64,000 nt of DNA from Neocallimastix lanati (nom. inval.) (lineage: Eukaryota; Neocallimastigomycota; Neocallimastigomycetes; Neocallimastigales; Neocallimastigaceae): assembly GCA_016946835.1 (NCBI GenBank), contig JACVTC010000035.1, positions 1,029,001 through 1,093,000 of the forward strand, read 5' to 3'. Both the position numbers and the translations under genes were made by a program. The first letter of the stretch is position 1; each line of letters starts with the position of its first letter. Below are positions 25,506 to 41,907 of this stretch, one piece after another. Under the pieces are notes generated by a model, which saw nothing but the letters and a program-made list of their open reading frames with translations, was not told the DNA's origin and made no database searches.

Positions 25506-26326
25506 ACTAAAAATTACAAATATTATTTAAAAAAGATACGTTGGCAATTCTTATAAAAAAAAAAAAAAAAAAAAAAAAAGGATAAAAAAATGAAAAAGAT
25601 AAAAAATTAGTATATATTATTTATTTATTTATTATATAAACAAATCTAACTATATAACTAATATTTATTTTTGTTAAAACTTATATTCTTATTCTTTGAA
25701 AATTATAATTATTATATTATATATATTTATTATAAAATTATAATTGCTTTAAATGTTTATAATATATATAATATAACTATATGATATTTACACCAGCTAC
25801 TTTTATTATTTTAATAATACGAATTACTCCTTATTTTTTTTATTTTTTTATATTTTTTATATTTTCTTTTTAATATAATTGTATTTATTTTCTCTTATTT
25901 AGTATTAATGAAATTATATATTTTTTTTATATTTTTTTTTTACTATTATATATTATAATTTATTGAAATTATTATTATAATTACTATTTCTATTATTTTA
26001 ATAATATATTATATAAATTTTAAATAAATTTAATTCGATTAATATTTTGTAAAAATTTTTAAATTAATGGAAAAAAGAAATGTTTATTAAAAATTAGAAT
26101 TACTAAATTTTTAATTTCTTCAACTTATTTCATTAAGTATTTTAGGTTTCGACATATAATATTATAAGAAATATATTAGTATATGTAAAAATTTTATTTG
26201 GATCATTATTACAACACTATATGATAATAATTAATAATAAGAAAGAGAAATTTATTCAATAATTCAGTTTTTACGTGATAACTATAGATTAATGTGGCTA
26301 ATTTTATAACTTTTAAAAATCTCAAA
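25506..26326. other. AT-rich intergenic spacer
   Basis: Upstream of the KIAA0930-like gene. Poly-A at about 25556-25579. No other feature seen. Confidence 0.7.
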
Positions 26327-27059
26327 TGTTATATTTTTTTACAAACTTCATTAATTTGAAGCAAGCAAAAGACTTAATTTTTTTAATAGCATAGTTTAAT
26401 GATATTTTTACATATAAAATACATTTAACATTCTCCTCTAAACAAAGTATTGTAAAATCTTTTGTTTAAAAGGAAAATTTGCTATTTTAATATTATTATA
26501 TCTTCGATAATATACTTTAGTATACTAATAATTTTCACTTATCCTTCGTTGTAGTACAACCTTTTTCCTCAGTTACCAAATCATTTTTTTTTTTTTTTTT
26601 TTTTTTTTTGATCAATTTTTATCGAATTTTTATTATTAAAAATTATTTTATTAAAAAACATTTTTATCATAATTTTTTTTCAATATCTTCGTATAAATTT
26701 ATTTACACTTTTACTAATTTTATTTTCTGAACTATTATAATCAATATTCAAAATTTTCTAATTCATCAAAATATATCCATTATTATCAGCGTTATTTTCA
26801 AAATTGATATATTGAATAATTATTTTCATATACTTTTAATAATTTTATTATTAAAAGTATAATCAAAACTCTTAATAGGTAAATTATCTTTAATAATCTT
26901 CTATTTTTTTGTTTTTGGTTTTGTTTTTGTTTTTGTTTTTTTAGTTGATTTCATTCAAACTTTCTAATAATTTATTCAATTTACGATTGTTTTATTAATT
27001 TTATCAAAAATAATTCAATTAAATACTTATCTATAAGGACAAATTTTTCAAATGATGAA

Positions 27060-28160
27060 TGTTATAACTATTACAGCCTTAAGTAATATCTATTTCACAT
27101 AAGTTTAATTCCTAAATATTACTTTCAGTTTCAACCAAGTTTATTTCTTTTATTTCAACTTTATTACATTTCACTTTCTAAGTTACTATCCTAATATGGC
27201 TTAATATTATTAAATTCATCTACTGGGCAATTTAATTTTCTAAATTGTTCAGCTATGTGTTTATACATTGTTGTGAGGATTTTTTGAATTAAAGGGAAAC
27301 TGGTAAACTAAATGTTCGTCTTTATCCCAAAAGTAACAACTTTTTTTCCTATTATTACTTTTTCTTTCATTATTACAATTCTCATAATTGTCATCTTGAT
27401 TATAGCCTTTGATGTTGGTCCTTATTTTTATCTTTATTTCTTCCTTTAGAGGTATAGGATATATTTCTTCATCTTTTTCCTTATTTTTTTCTGGAATAAA
27501 AATTCTAATATTTCAAATTTGTTTCTTCATATTTTATCAACATCTCCTGAAATGCTGTATTTTATTTCCAAGAAATTTATTTGTTTCTCTGGTAATCCTT
27601 TGAATAAATAGTTTAATAATCCCTGTTACTAAGTTTATTATTTAATTTTTTTTTTTTTTTTTTAGCTCTTTGGGGATGTTTAAAAATTCCTTGATGTATT
27701 CAAAGGTTTCTTTATCATTTTTGGCCTTCATACTTTCTAACCCTCTGAAGAGTTTTATTACTTCATTGATTTCTTCTTCGTAATATTTATTCTTAAGTAC
27801 TTCTAATTTTAAGTTTGCAGAATTCTTTTCTTCCTTTTTGCGTTCAATAACGGATTTTGTTTTTGTATACACTGATTTTTTTTAAAAAGCTTATAACTTT
27901 AAAATTGTTCATTTTATGTTCTTTAATTTTTTATTCACCTTCCTTAGATTAGGTACTTCTTCCCTTGTCATTTATAATGGTATATTCGTTATTTGTTTCT
28001 TTTATGCTATCATCGATATTTTTTTTTCAGAATACTCGTTTAATCCAGCTCCTTGGAGTTCTAAGATGAAGTCCTCTTACTATTCATCATGGTTGTCCTC
28101 AGTCAAGACATATTTCATTCTATTTAAAATTATTTCAGTCGATCCTTCATTTTATAGATA
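27060..28160 (-). mobile_element. Decayed retrotransposon Gag-like remnant
   Basis: Minus-strand reading in shifting frames gives a Gag-like succession. First comes EGSTEIILNRMKYVLTEDN and FILELQGAGLNEYSEK (about 27960-28150). Then comes a 76-codon open stretch at 27642-27872 (KLFRGLESMKAKNDKETFEY, FLNIPKEL). Last is SNNRKKSCYFWDKDEHLVYQ (about 27310-27370). In that block C, W, H and F occupy the exact CX2CX4HX4C spacing of a CCHC zinc knuckle, two of the Cys having changed by single bases. Several stops and frameshifts are present. A copia- or gypsy-type element is plausible; the class is not established. Confidence 0.55.
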
Positions 28161-28561
28161 TATTTATATAATCCTAGTATTATTTAATAAATTATTATGT
28201 ATTAATTACCAATTACTAAATAAAAAAGGAAATAGTTAATTATTAATTCATTAATTCCTAATGTGTTTCTTATTTGTGTATGCTTAAATTATATAAACTA
28301 TTTAATATTATTATGTATTCTATTTATTTATAATATACTATTTAATACTATTTAATATTATTTATAATTACAATTAATGCTTTAATAAAATACAAACATT
28401 AATTATATTGTAAACTAAAAATTCTAATTTTCTAGCAATTTTCATTTTGTTTTACAAATATCTATTAATTATTACTATTTTAATTTTTAAAAATAAAACT
28501 ATTTATCTAAATAATGAAGGTTAGAATATATAAAATTAATATTAAAGGTTAATAAAAATCA

Positions 28562-29583
28562 GGGGGAGTTATATTTCGAAACGTGGCTTATAAATAAAAT
28601 TTAACGAACCGCATTTCGCCAAAATGAAAATTATTAAATAAATAAATAAATAAATAAATAAAATTAAATATTATTAATATTGAATAAAGAATCATGCCCT
28701 AGTAGTTCAATAAATGATGAATCCGGGGAGAGTTTAGTGGACACCACACTATCTATTTTAAAGATATTACTTCTAGGTTTTATTTCTTTTTTATTTGTTA
28801 GGAAGGGAAAAATTCCCGCATAGTACAACTTGCCGAAATACATAGTATTTTCGAGCTTTTTTATTTTTTATTTTTTAATTTTTTATTTTTAATTTCAAAT
28901 GTACTTTTCACCTACATGTATTTTTTAAAATAAAATTTAATAAAGTTTTGGAAGTGTATTCTCTTCCCTGTCTATAAAAAAAAAAAAAAAAAAAAATAAT
29001 ATTGAATAAAAACTAGTTTAAAAAAAATTATTTCAAATTTTTATTTATTAACTCATTCATTTATTTATATCAATACTCCATTTAGCGAAATGAAACTCTC
29101 CCTTTATTATTATTTTAATAAAAAGTAGTAGAATATATCTTTAAAATTAAATATTATTAAATATAATATTTTATTATTTTAACAAAACTTATTAAAATAT
29201 ATCATTAAAATTTAATATTATTAAATATTATATTTTTATTATTTTAACAAAAGGTATTAATTTTTTTTTTTCTTTTTTTTTTTTGAAAATTAAATATTAT
29301 TTTTTATTGTCTTAACAATAAATATTAAAATATATTTTTAAAATTAAATATTAATAAATATTATGTTTTATTATTTTAAATATATTTTTAAAAATTTAAT
29401 ATTATTATTTTATTATTTTAATAAAAAATATTAAATCCTTAAAATTAAATATTATTAAATATTATTTTATTATATATTAAATAATTATTTATTTAATATA
29501 TTTTAAGCCACCTCTTATATAAACGGCTTATTTAAGTACACTATATTTTAGATAAAACCATATTCCGAAATGCAACCTCCTAC
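28562..29583. mobile_element. Possible TIR element or nested MITE-like termini around a LINE tail
   Basis: A motif related to GGGGAGTTATATTTCG occurs at 28562-28578. It recurs inverted at 29085-29102 (GCGAAATGAAACTCTCCC) and 29565-29580 (CCGAAATGCAACCTCC). Weaker versions lie at 28604-28620 and 29761-29776. An 8-bp direct repeat AAAAATCA flanks the outer pair (28554-28561 and 29584-29591). This suggests terminal inverted repeats with an 8-bp duplication, but the flanks are A-rich and which ends pair is ambiguous. No transposase seen. Confidence 0.35.
28689..28997 (+). mobile_element. Severely 5'-truncated LINE tail with poly-A
   Basis: About 300 bp homologous to 45620-45947. It runs from CCCTAGTAGTTCAATAAATG through GGAAGGGAAAAATTCCCGCA to the family 3' end ATTCTCTTCCCTGTCT and poly-A (about 28976-28997). 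Truncation and a poly-A tail are typical of target-primed reverse transcription. Confidence 0.85.
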
Positions 29584-29599
29584 AAAAATCAATGTAATG

Positions 29600-30597
29600 A
29601 ATAAATGTGCTTCATTTCTCCAATTTTTTTTTTTTTTTTTTTTTTTTCATTATAATCATATTACATAAAAATAACACAATCAAAAATAAATAAATTTCTT
29701 AAATTTCTTAAATTTAATTTTTATTCAATATTTTTTTTTTTTTTTATATTTTTTATTCATAGTGAAATGTAACTTCAGTCTAACTCAGTGAAAAAATATC
29801 AGATGCTGATAGATCATATACTCAAAATATAAATAATTTTTTAAAGTACGAAAATCTTGTTACTTTTAATTCTATTAAAAGTAATGAATAATTTGTTTCC
29901 ATTTTCTAATGATAAAAATAACATCAAATATTTTAACAAAATTGATGATGGAGCTATCCTAAATTTTTTCCTGTATAATTGAAATAAAATTCTAATTTTT
30001 TGAATTCTATATTTATAAAATAAAATAATTTAAATAAAATTTGAAATATGAAAAATATCTATATACGTATATATTTATCATTACTTAATCTCAAATAATA
30101 TATATATACATATATATATGTTTTTATTCTATATTCTATATATTTTAATGATAAATAAATATCTAGATAAAATTCTAAAATTTTATTTTTTTTCTATAAT
30201 ATATACTTTTAATATGTATTAAATACCTATATTTATTTAAAAAATAAATAATAAGAATGTATATATATATAATATATATATATATATAATAAAATAAAAT
30301 AAAGTAAATAGTTGAAATTTTAATATAAAATACAGATTGAATATAATAAAAATATAATAAATAATTAAATTAATTAAATTCTATATATTAATAAAAAAGA
30401 CATAGATATATAAAATTAAGAATTATAGATAATTTATTTACTCTTATTTATTTATTTGTTATAATTTAACTTTTTTTTTTTTTTTATTTTTTTATATTTT
30501 ATTTTATATTCGTATATATAAACTGCTTATATAATTTATATTTTTAAAATAAATTTATAAATTTTAATTTTAATTTTTTTAAATCAAAATTTATATT
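29600..30597. other. AT-rich spacer 3' of nibrin
   Basis: Mostly A/T with poly-T tracts at about 29622-29647 and 29731-29745, and TA runs. One isolated copy of the satellite core (ending ACAGATTGAAT) lies at about 30309-30342 between AAAAT repeats. No gene seen. Confidence 0.65.
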
Positions 30598-34902
<4,305 letters not shown>

Positions 34903-35289
34903 ATTTTATGAAAAATTTAATTAATAAATTTTAATATAAATTATTTTAATTTATTAGACTTATATTTATATAGTAATACTTTTTTTGAGATCTTCCAAAA
35001 TCCACATTATTTTTGTTTTTAATTTTATAATATTATTTTATAATACATTTTTCTTATTTTCTTATTTCCTTTTTTTTTAATTTTTTTATATAATTAATAA
35101 TAATTTTTTTATTCAATTTTTTATTAATAAATTAAAATATTTAATAAATTAATATTATCAAAATTTCATCAAAATTAGCAAAAGTTTTAAAATTTTTAAA
35201 TAATTAATTTATAATTGGAATAAATATATATTATGACATAAAAAATTATATATATATAAATATATATTTACTGTATTTCTTCAAATTAA
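34903..35289. other. AT-rich spacer upstream of nibrin
   Basis: Region 5' of the nibrin ATG. A/T homopolymers only; no recognisable promoter element. Confidence 0.6.
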
Positions 35290-36160
35290 AATAATAAAAA
35301 TTATAAAAAATAAAATAAAATAAATAGTAGGTTATTATTTATAAAGTACAGATTAAATAAAATAAAATAAAATAAATAATAGAAATATAAATATAAGTAC
35401 AGATTAAATAAAATAAAATAAAATAAAATAAATAGTAGAAATATAAATATAAGTACAGATTAAATAAAATAAAATAAAATAAAATAAAATAAAAGAAATA
35501 TTGAATACGAATATAAGTACAGATTGAATTAAATAAAATAAAATAAAATAAAATAAAATAAAATAAAATAAAATAAAATAAAATAAAATAAAATAAAATA
35601 AAATAAAATAAAATAAAATAAAATAAAATAAATATTGAATATGAATATAAGTACAGATTGAATAAAATAAAATAAAATAAAATAAAATAAAATAAAATAA
35701 AATAAAATAAAATAAATATTGAATATGAATATAAGTACAGATTGAATAAAATAAAATAAAATAAAATAAAATAAAATAAAATAAAATAAAATAAAATAAA
35801 ATAAAATAAATATTGAATATGAATATAAGTACAGATTGAATAAAATAAAATAAAATAAAATAAAATAAAATAAAATAAAATAAAATAAAATAAAATAAAA
35901 TAAAATAAAATAAAATAAAATAAAATAAAATAAATATTGAATATGAATATAAGTACAGATTGAATAAAATAAAATAAAATAAAATAAAATAAAATAAAAT
36001 AAATATTGAATATGAATATAAGTACAGATTGAATAAAATAAAATAAAATAAAATAAAATAAAATAAAATAAAATAAATATTGAATATGAATATAAGTACA
36101 GATTGAATAAAATAAAATAAAATAAAATAAAATAAAATAAAATAAAATAAAATAAAATAT
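35290..36160. repeat. Pentanucleotide (AAAAT)n satellite with about ten interspersed core motifs
   Basis: Arrays of AAAAT units separated by a conserved core of about 30 bp ending TATAAGTACAGATTGAAT. Cores lie near 35322, 35370, 35430, 35492, 35633, 35716, 35813, 35935, 36001 and 36077. The first four are diverged variants and the last six nearly identical, so the block seems to have grown toward higher coordinates. It belongs to the same family as 60655-62960. Confidence 0.92.
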
Positions 36161-36472
36161 TTAGAAAATTTTAAATTTTTATTATTAATTTTTATATATT
36201 AATGAAGCTTTTTATTACAATTTTTTTTTTTTTGTTTTAAAACAAAAGAGGATATATATATTACACAATTTCATTGTGTTGGTATTTTTAATTATTAATA
36301 GATTATATAATTGACAAAGTTCATTACTATTTCTAAGAAACTTTAAACTTTATATTAATTACATTTATTACAATATAATTAAATGCTATTACTTTTTTCT
36401 AAGTAATTTAGTAATAATATTTTGAACATTTATTAAAATAAAATTAATTTTATCTATTGTTATTTTTTAAAT

Positions 36473-37283
36473 CTACCATTTAACTTCTGGATTAGCTTTA
36501 AACTTATCATAATCTGCACGATTGAAGTATGAAATTTCAGTTTCATTTTCTATATTAAAATTTTAATATTTATTATATATTATATTATTTCATTAGTTTA
36601 TCTTTAAATTTAACATTTTATTATAAAAATTTTTAATTCAATTAATATTTACCAACTCCAGATTCTTTTAAAGTTTTTGAATCATCAAGGAACCAATCAT
36701 CATGATCTAAATTGACAATTAAATTTGATGTCTATTATAGATATATAATATATTTATGTACATTAATAATAATTTAAAAATAATTTATAATAAATTTTCT
36801 AATTTTATTATTTTCATCTTCTCTACCTTTGCACCAAAATGTTTGAAATATAATTTTAGGGTATCTAGTATTTATATATTAATTTTATTATTAGTATTAT
36901 ATTACAATATTTATTTTTTTATTATTATAATAATATATATTGATTATTATATATTATAATATATAATATTATATATATGTATTTACCAAATTTAACATTT
37001 AAATATGGTTTAAAGCCAGGAGTGGAATGAATTTCTAAATAAAAAATATAATATTTATTTTTCATATTAGTATTATTAATATAAATTATTAATTTCAAAC
37101 ATAATACTATAGTTTTATAATACATTAATATTAATTATATATTTTACTTTGTAATGCAAGTTCTTTTAATTGACCACATGTCATAGTTTCAGGGTTAATA
37201 TCATGTAAAATAAGATTTTTAAAATTTCTATATTCAAAAGATTTGATTAATCTTACAGTGATTGTAATTTTTTCTTCAGACAT
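36473..37283 (-). CDS. C2orf76/UPF0538 family protein
   Basis: Small conserved eukaryotic protein of unknown function. Five exons: 37148-37283, 36987-37034, 36827-36864, 36653-36731, 36473-36549. Total 378 nt, 125 aa, against 126 aa in human C2orf76. All phases agree. The match extends end to end: EKITITVRLIKSFEYRNFKN (human EVTITVRLIRSFEHRNFK), DTLKLYFKHFGAK, TSNLIVNLDHDDWFLDDSKT, LKESGVENETEISYFNRADY, DKFKANPEVKW (human DYKNYKANPISSW). The fold is ubiquitin-like by family knowledge. Exons of 48 and 38 nt are separated by introns of about 95-120 nt. Upstream, about 480 bp before the ATG, sits the perfect inverted repeat at 37764-37823. Confidence 0.93.
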
Positions 37284-37763
37284 TCTTATTATTAAAAATA
37301 TTTAAATACTTTTACTTTTATTATTAATTATTCTTTAATTTTAATGATAAATACAATAATTTTTAATTTTTATTTTTAAAATAAAAAAAATCAAAATAAA
37401 AAAAAGAATTATATAATATATATACTTTTTTATAATAATTTAGTTTAGAAAATTATTTTTTCTAAAAAAGATAATAGATATTCTCGAAATTTTTGATCGC
37501 ATAATTTTTCTTTATTTTTCTTTTTAATTAATGCTCTTTTTTACACATTAACCAATAAATTTATGTTAATATATAATATCTTCTATTGAGTTCTATGTCT
37601 AAATTTAATGAAAATAATATTTTAATATATTGAATATTGGTAAAGAACTTTAATAAATAATCTAATTTTTATATATATTTATTTTGAGTATTGATAAAAC
37701 TCAAAATTTAATATTTATTTTTAATAGTATATAATTAATTAAACAAATAAAATAATATCTATT

Positions 37764-37823
37764 TTACAAAAATACAAAATATTGATAATAATTTATTATT
37801 ATCAATATTTTGTATTTTTGTAA
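37764..37823. repeat. Perfect 28-bp inverted repeat with 4-nt spacer
   Basis: Arms 37764-37791 and 37796-37823 are exact reverse complements (outer half TTACAAAAATACAAAATATT), with spacer TTTA. It would form a strong cruciform or RNA hairpin. It is intergenic, upstream of the C2orf76-like gene. Function unknown. Confidence 0.95.
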
Positions 37824-38878
37824 TAGTTATAATTTAATAATATATGTTATTTTTTTATGTAGTAAAGTAAAAAAATAATATATAATAAATAATAAAAAAT
37901 CTAAAATTCAATATAAAGTATTTCCTATTTATATATTATGAAGTTATGAAGTATATTAGATATTAATAAAAAAAAAAAAAAAATAAATAATATTTTTTAC
38001 CAAATTTTCTTTTTCTATAGTTTTTGTATACTTCAAGTATAAGAATATATTCACAAATAATTTATTATGATAATCAAACATATAATGACACATATTTTTA
38101 TTTTTTATTATTTTTTTTTTTTTTTATTTTTTTTTTTTTTATTTTTATAATAACTTTTAATAAATTTAAAAAAAAGTATTAAATTAATTATTTAAATAAA
38201 AATTATATTTTATTTGAATTTATATTTTATTTGAATAATATCAACTCATACAAATTCTTTCAAATAAACATAATTCCAGCCAGAAATGGATAAAATAACT
38301 CTCAATTTTATAATATAATATAATATAATAATTATTAATATAATTTTTTTACAACTTTTTTAATTTTAATTTTTAAATTTCATTAGTTAACTATCATTTT
38401 ATGGTTATTAATAAATAAATATTCAAATGTTTCAGACTAATGGCTTCCAATTAATGAAACAAATTTGGGAATAATTTGAACTCTTTTATATTTTTATATT
38501 TTTATATTTTTATATTTTTATATTTTTATTATTTTATTATTTAATAATAATATAATTAAAATTAAATTTATTTTATTTTTCTTTAATAAAAAAATTTTTT
38601 TTTTTTTTGTATTATATATTTATTATTTGAAAAATTCAATTTATAGTTATTTTCAAATGATATATTTCATGATGTTATAAATAATTTTTATTTATTAAAA
38701 TACATTTTTTATTTTTAACTTTATTTTCTGAGTTAATAAAAAAGTCTTTTAATTAAATAATAAATAAACTAATTAATTAAATAATAATTTATACTTTATT
38801 ATATGTTATATTAAATAATTATTTTAATGTTGTATAAACTAATTTATAAATAATAACTTCAAATATTTGAAATAATAA

Positions 38879-38927
<49 letters not shown>

Positions 38928-38992
38928 ACTATTTAAAGTTTATATTTATTTTATCTTTTTTTTTTTTTTTTTTTTCCTTAATTTATGAAAAA

Positions 38993-39237
38993 GTGTTGGA
39001 AAATAGAATATCAAATAAAAAAAATATTATATGAATTGTTTATAAATTAAATAATGTTAATTGTTTCGAAAAAAATATATATATGTATATACTTTTATTA
39101 TATAAACCATCCAATTGTATTAATATATATATATATATATATATTTTTTTTTTTTCGAAACATTTAACATTATTTTATAAAATTTATAAACAAATTCATA
39201 TAATATTTTTTAAATTTTATATTCTATTTACTAACAC
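38993..39237. repeat. Long imperfect foldback of about 95-110 bp arms
   Basis: The left arm (38993 to about 39084; GTGTTGGAAAATAGAATA ... AATGTTAATTGTTTCGAAA) is the near reverse complement of the right arm (about 39127 to 39237; TTTCGAAACATTTAACATTA ... TATTCTATTTACTAACAC). A few indels lie in A/T runs. The loop of about 45 nt contains the only G/C-bearing unpaired stretch. It could be a MITE/foldback element or a hairpin RNA source. Confidence 0.85.
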
Positions 39238-39339
39238 AATACTATATTCAAAAAAAGTTAATTGTGTAGTACAAAATATAAAAATATAGAAGTATTAATT
39301 TTATATTAAATTTATAATTATATATATATTTTTTATTTT

Positions 39340-39485
39340 ATTTTATTTAATTTAATTTTATTCAATTTGTATTTTACTTCTTTATTTCAACTACTTTATT
39401 TATTTTATTTTATTCAATCCTTACTTTACATTTATTTTAAATTTATATTTCAATCTTCTATTTTATTTTATTTTATTTTATTTTC
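39340..39485 (-). repeat. Degenerate copy of the pentanucleotide/core satellite, inverted
   Basis: On minus, AAAAT runs flank two weak cores ending CAAATTGAAT and AAGGATTGAAT, recognisable as relatives of the ACAGATTGAAT core of the blocks at 35.3 and 60.7 kb. Confidence 0.6.
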
Positions 39486-39847
39486 GATTTTAATAAAAAT
39501 TGTTAATATATCTTTGAAATATTTTTATTGTTAAAGTCAATTTATATATTATATCCATAAATTTACTATTTAATAAATTAATTGGATCATGAATGGCAAC
39601 AAAATATGATGAAATTTTTATGTTACAGGAACAAAATAATATAAACAACACTTTAATATTAAAAAAAATTTAGGGTTACTAAACAAAGAAATTGAATTGT
39701 AGATGAATAAAATATGATCTTTAATAGGAAATTATTTATTCATCTATTTATTCATATTTTTAATAAATTAAAAAATATTTTAATGATTATTATTAGTTAA
39801 TTGAATATTCCATATATGATTTATTAGAAAATGTCAAATAGTATTAC

Positions 39848-39891
<44 letters not shown>

Positions 39892-41794
39892 AAGACAAAA
39901 CATTAAATAGTGAACTTATATTAAATGTTGTTAATAGACAACATATTCATATTTGTAAGAAATGTTTGAAGAAGAATTTACAAAGTATTCAAATTTAGTT
40001 CATTTAATTCATTAAATTTTTATATTATTAATTATAAAAATTTATAAATATATAATTCTTAATAAAGAAGAATTATTATAATAGTAAATAGTAATATTAA
40101 TTATTAATGAACTTAACTTTTTTTTTCTTTTATTACTAAAGAATTTTTATATCATATTGATGACTATTATATTAGTGTTATATGATGATATACTCAAGAA
40201 TTCTTTACTAATCTTTTATCTCTTAGAAGTCATTTATATTAATGTTTATTCATTTACATATTTAATTTATTTATTATATATATTTCTAAAGACGAATAAA
40301 AATATATATATTTTTTAATAATAACAATTTATATAATTATTAAGAATAATAATTAATAAGAATATTTAAAAAATATATATATATTGTATTAATAAGTTAT
40401 TTAGTATTAAGAATTAAAAATTATAATTAATAAGAATATTTATATATAATAGAGTATATTATTAAAAATCCACTTTATTAATAATTAAATATTAATAAAG
40501 TTATTTAATAATATAATTATAATATTAGAATAAGAAATAAATTTTTATTTAAAAAATTCATTATATTATACGCCACATTTATATTTAAAATATTTAAATT
40601 CTTAACATAAATATTAATAAATTTATGTATTTATCAATAATAAATTTTATATTAATTAAAGTTTTTATTTGTATTTAAAATAATGACTAATATTAGTATT
40701 TAGTATTAATGTATTTAATAGTAATTAAGGTTATTATAAAGAATTATGAATATATCAAAATTTATTAGTTAATAGTATATATAACTTGACCAAATGTTTA
40801 TTATTGAAAGGGTTAAATATTATAAAAATATTATATATAACTTAAATTAATAATATTTTAATAAATCAAAAGATATATTTTAATTATTTACCCAATTTAA
40901 TAACAAATAATATTGTTTAATAACAATGTTGCCCATTAAAAATAATAATTTACTAGCTTTTTAATAAAGTTTGGTTCAGTTATTCTTTTTAGGGAGATAT
41001 TTTATTATTTAATTAATAAATTTTTTTAATTAAGAATTAATTTAAATTGACCTTTAAAATATTATTATTTTTACATTAAAGTGAAATAGAATTGAAAAGA
41101 CAAATTTATCTTTAATAAAAAAAAACCTATTGTTAAAGTTATATGAAATTTATTAACTATTTAGAAGAATCAGTTCAAAGTAAAAGGAAATAATATAAAT
41201 ATATTTAAAATATTATATTAAAAATATAACAAATTCATTAAACTATCAAAATATAAAATAAAAATTTTTAGAGAAAATCAATATGAATAAAAATAATTTA
41301 TATTAAACAATATATTTGTTTTACATAAAATAATGGATTAAAATCAAATTATGTTTTGATATATAATTTGATTTTTTATATCATGTTATTTTCATAATTT
41401 ATAAATCATATTCACGTGATAATTAGCATTATTAATAATTAGTGTTTTTACTTATGTTATAATTATTAAATTTTTTGAATACAAATTTATAAAGTTATTG
41501 ATTCAATATATATATAATACAACATATTATTATATATTGATATAATATATTTATATAAAAATAAGGAATATCAGTTTCCTTTTCTATATATTAAAAATTT
41601 AGTTTGACCAATAGTAACAAATAAATTAATTAAAAATTATTATTATATCTAACTTGTAATATCTACGGTTAATATTTATTATTTAATTACATATTATTAA
41701 ATAAATTATATATATATATATAAAAAAACTATAAATACTTTCAAAATTCTTTTATAGAAGTTTAATTAAATAAATATTTTTTTATTTATTTTAT

Positions 41795-41832
<38 letters not shown>

Positions 41833-41907
41833 ATTATAATCGAAAGATTATAATTAGATATAAAATAAAGGAAATAGAATTTTTCAATTTAAAAATTTAA
41901 AGAAAAA

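Larger units (their letters stand above)
37284..41907. other. 4.6-kb AT-rich intergenic region
   Basis: No gene recognised. It holds the two inverted repeats listed separately, a satellite relic at 39340-39485, poly-T at about 38881-38924, and poly-A at about 39850-39888 and about 41802-41830 just upstream of the GH43 gene. Short open frames have no coding character. Confidence 0.7.

Noticed and set aside
35290-36160. Regularly spaced cores resembling a CRISPR array
   Set aside because: The intervals are AAAAT tracts rather than unique spacers, and the genome is eukaryotic.
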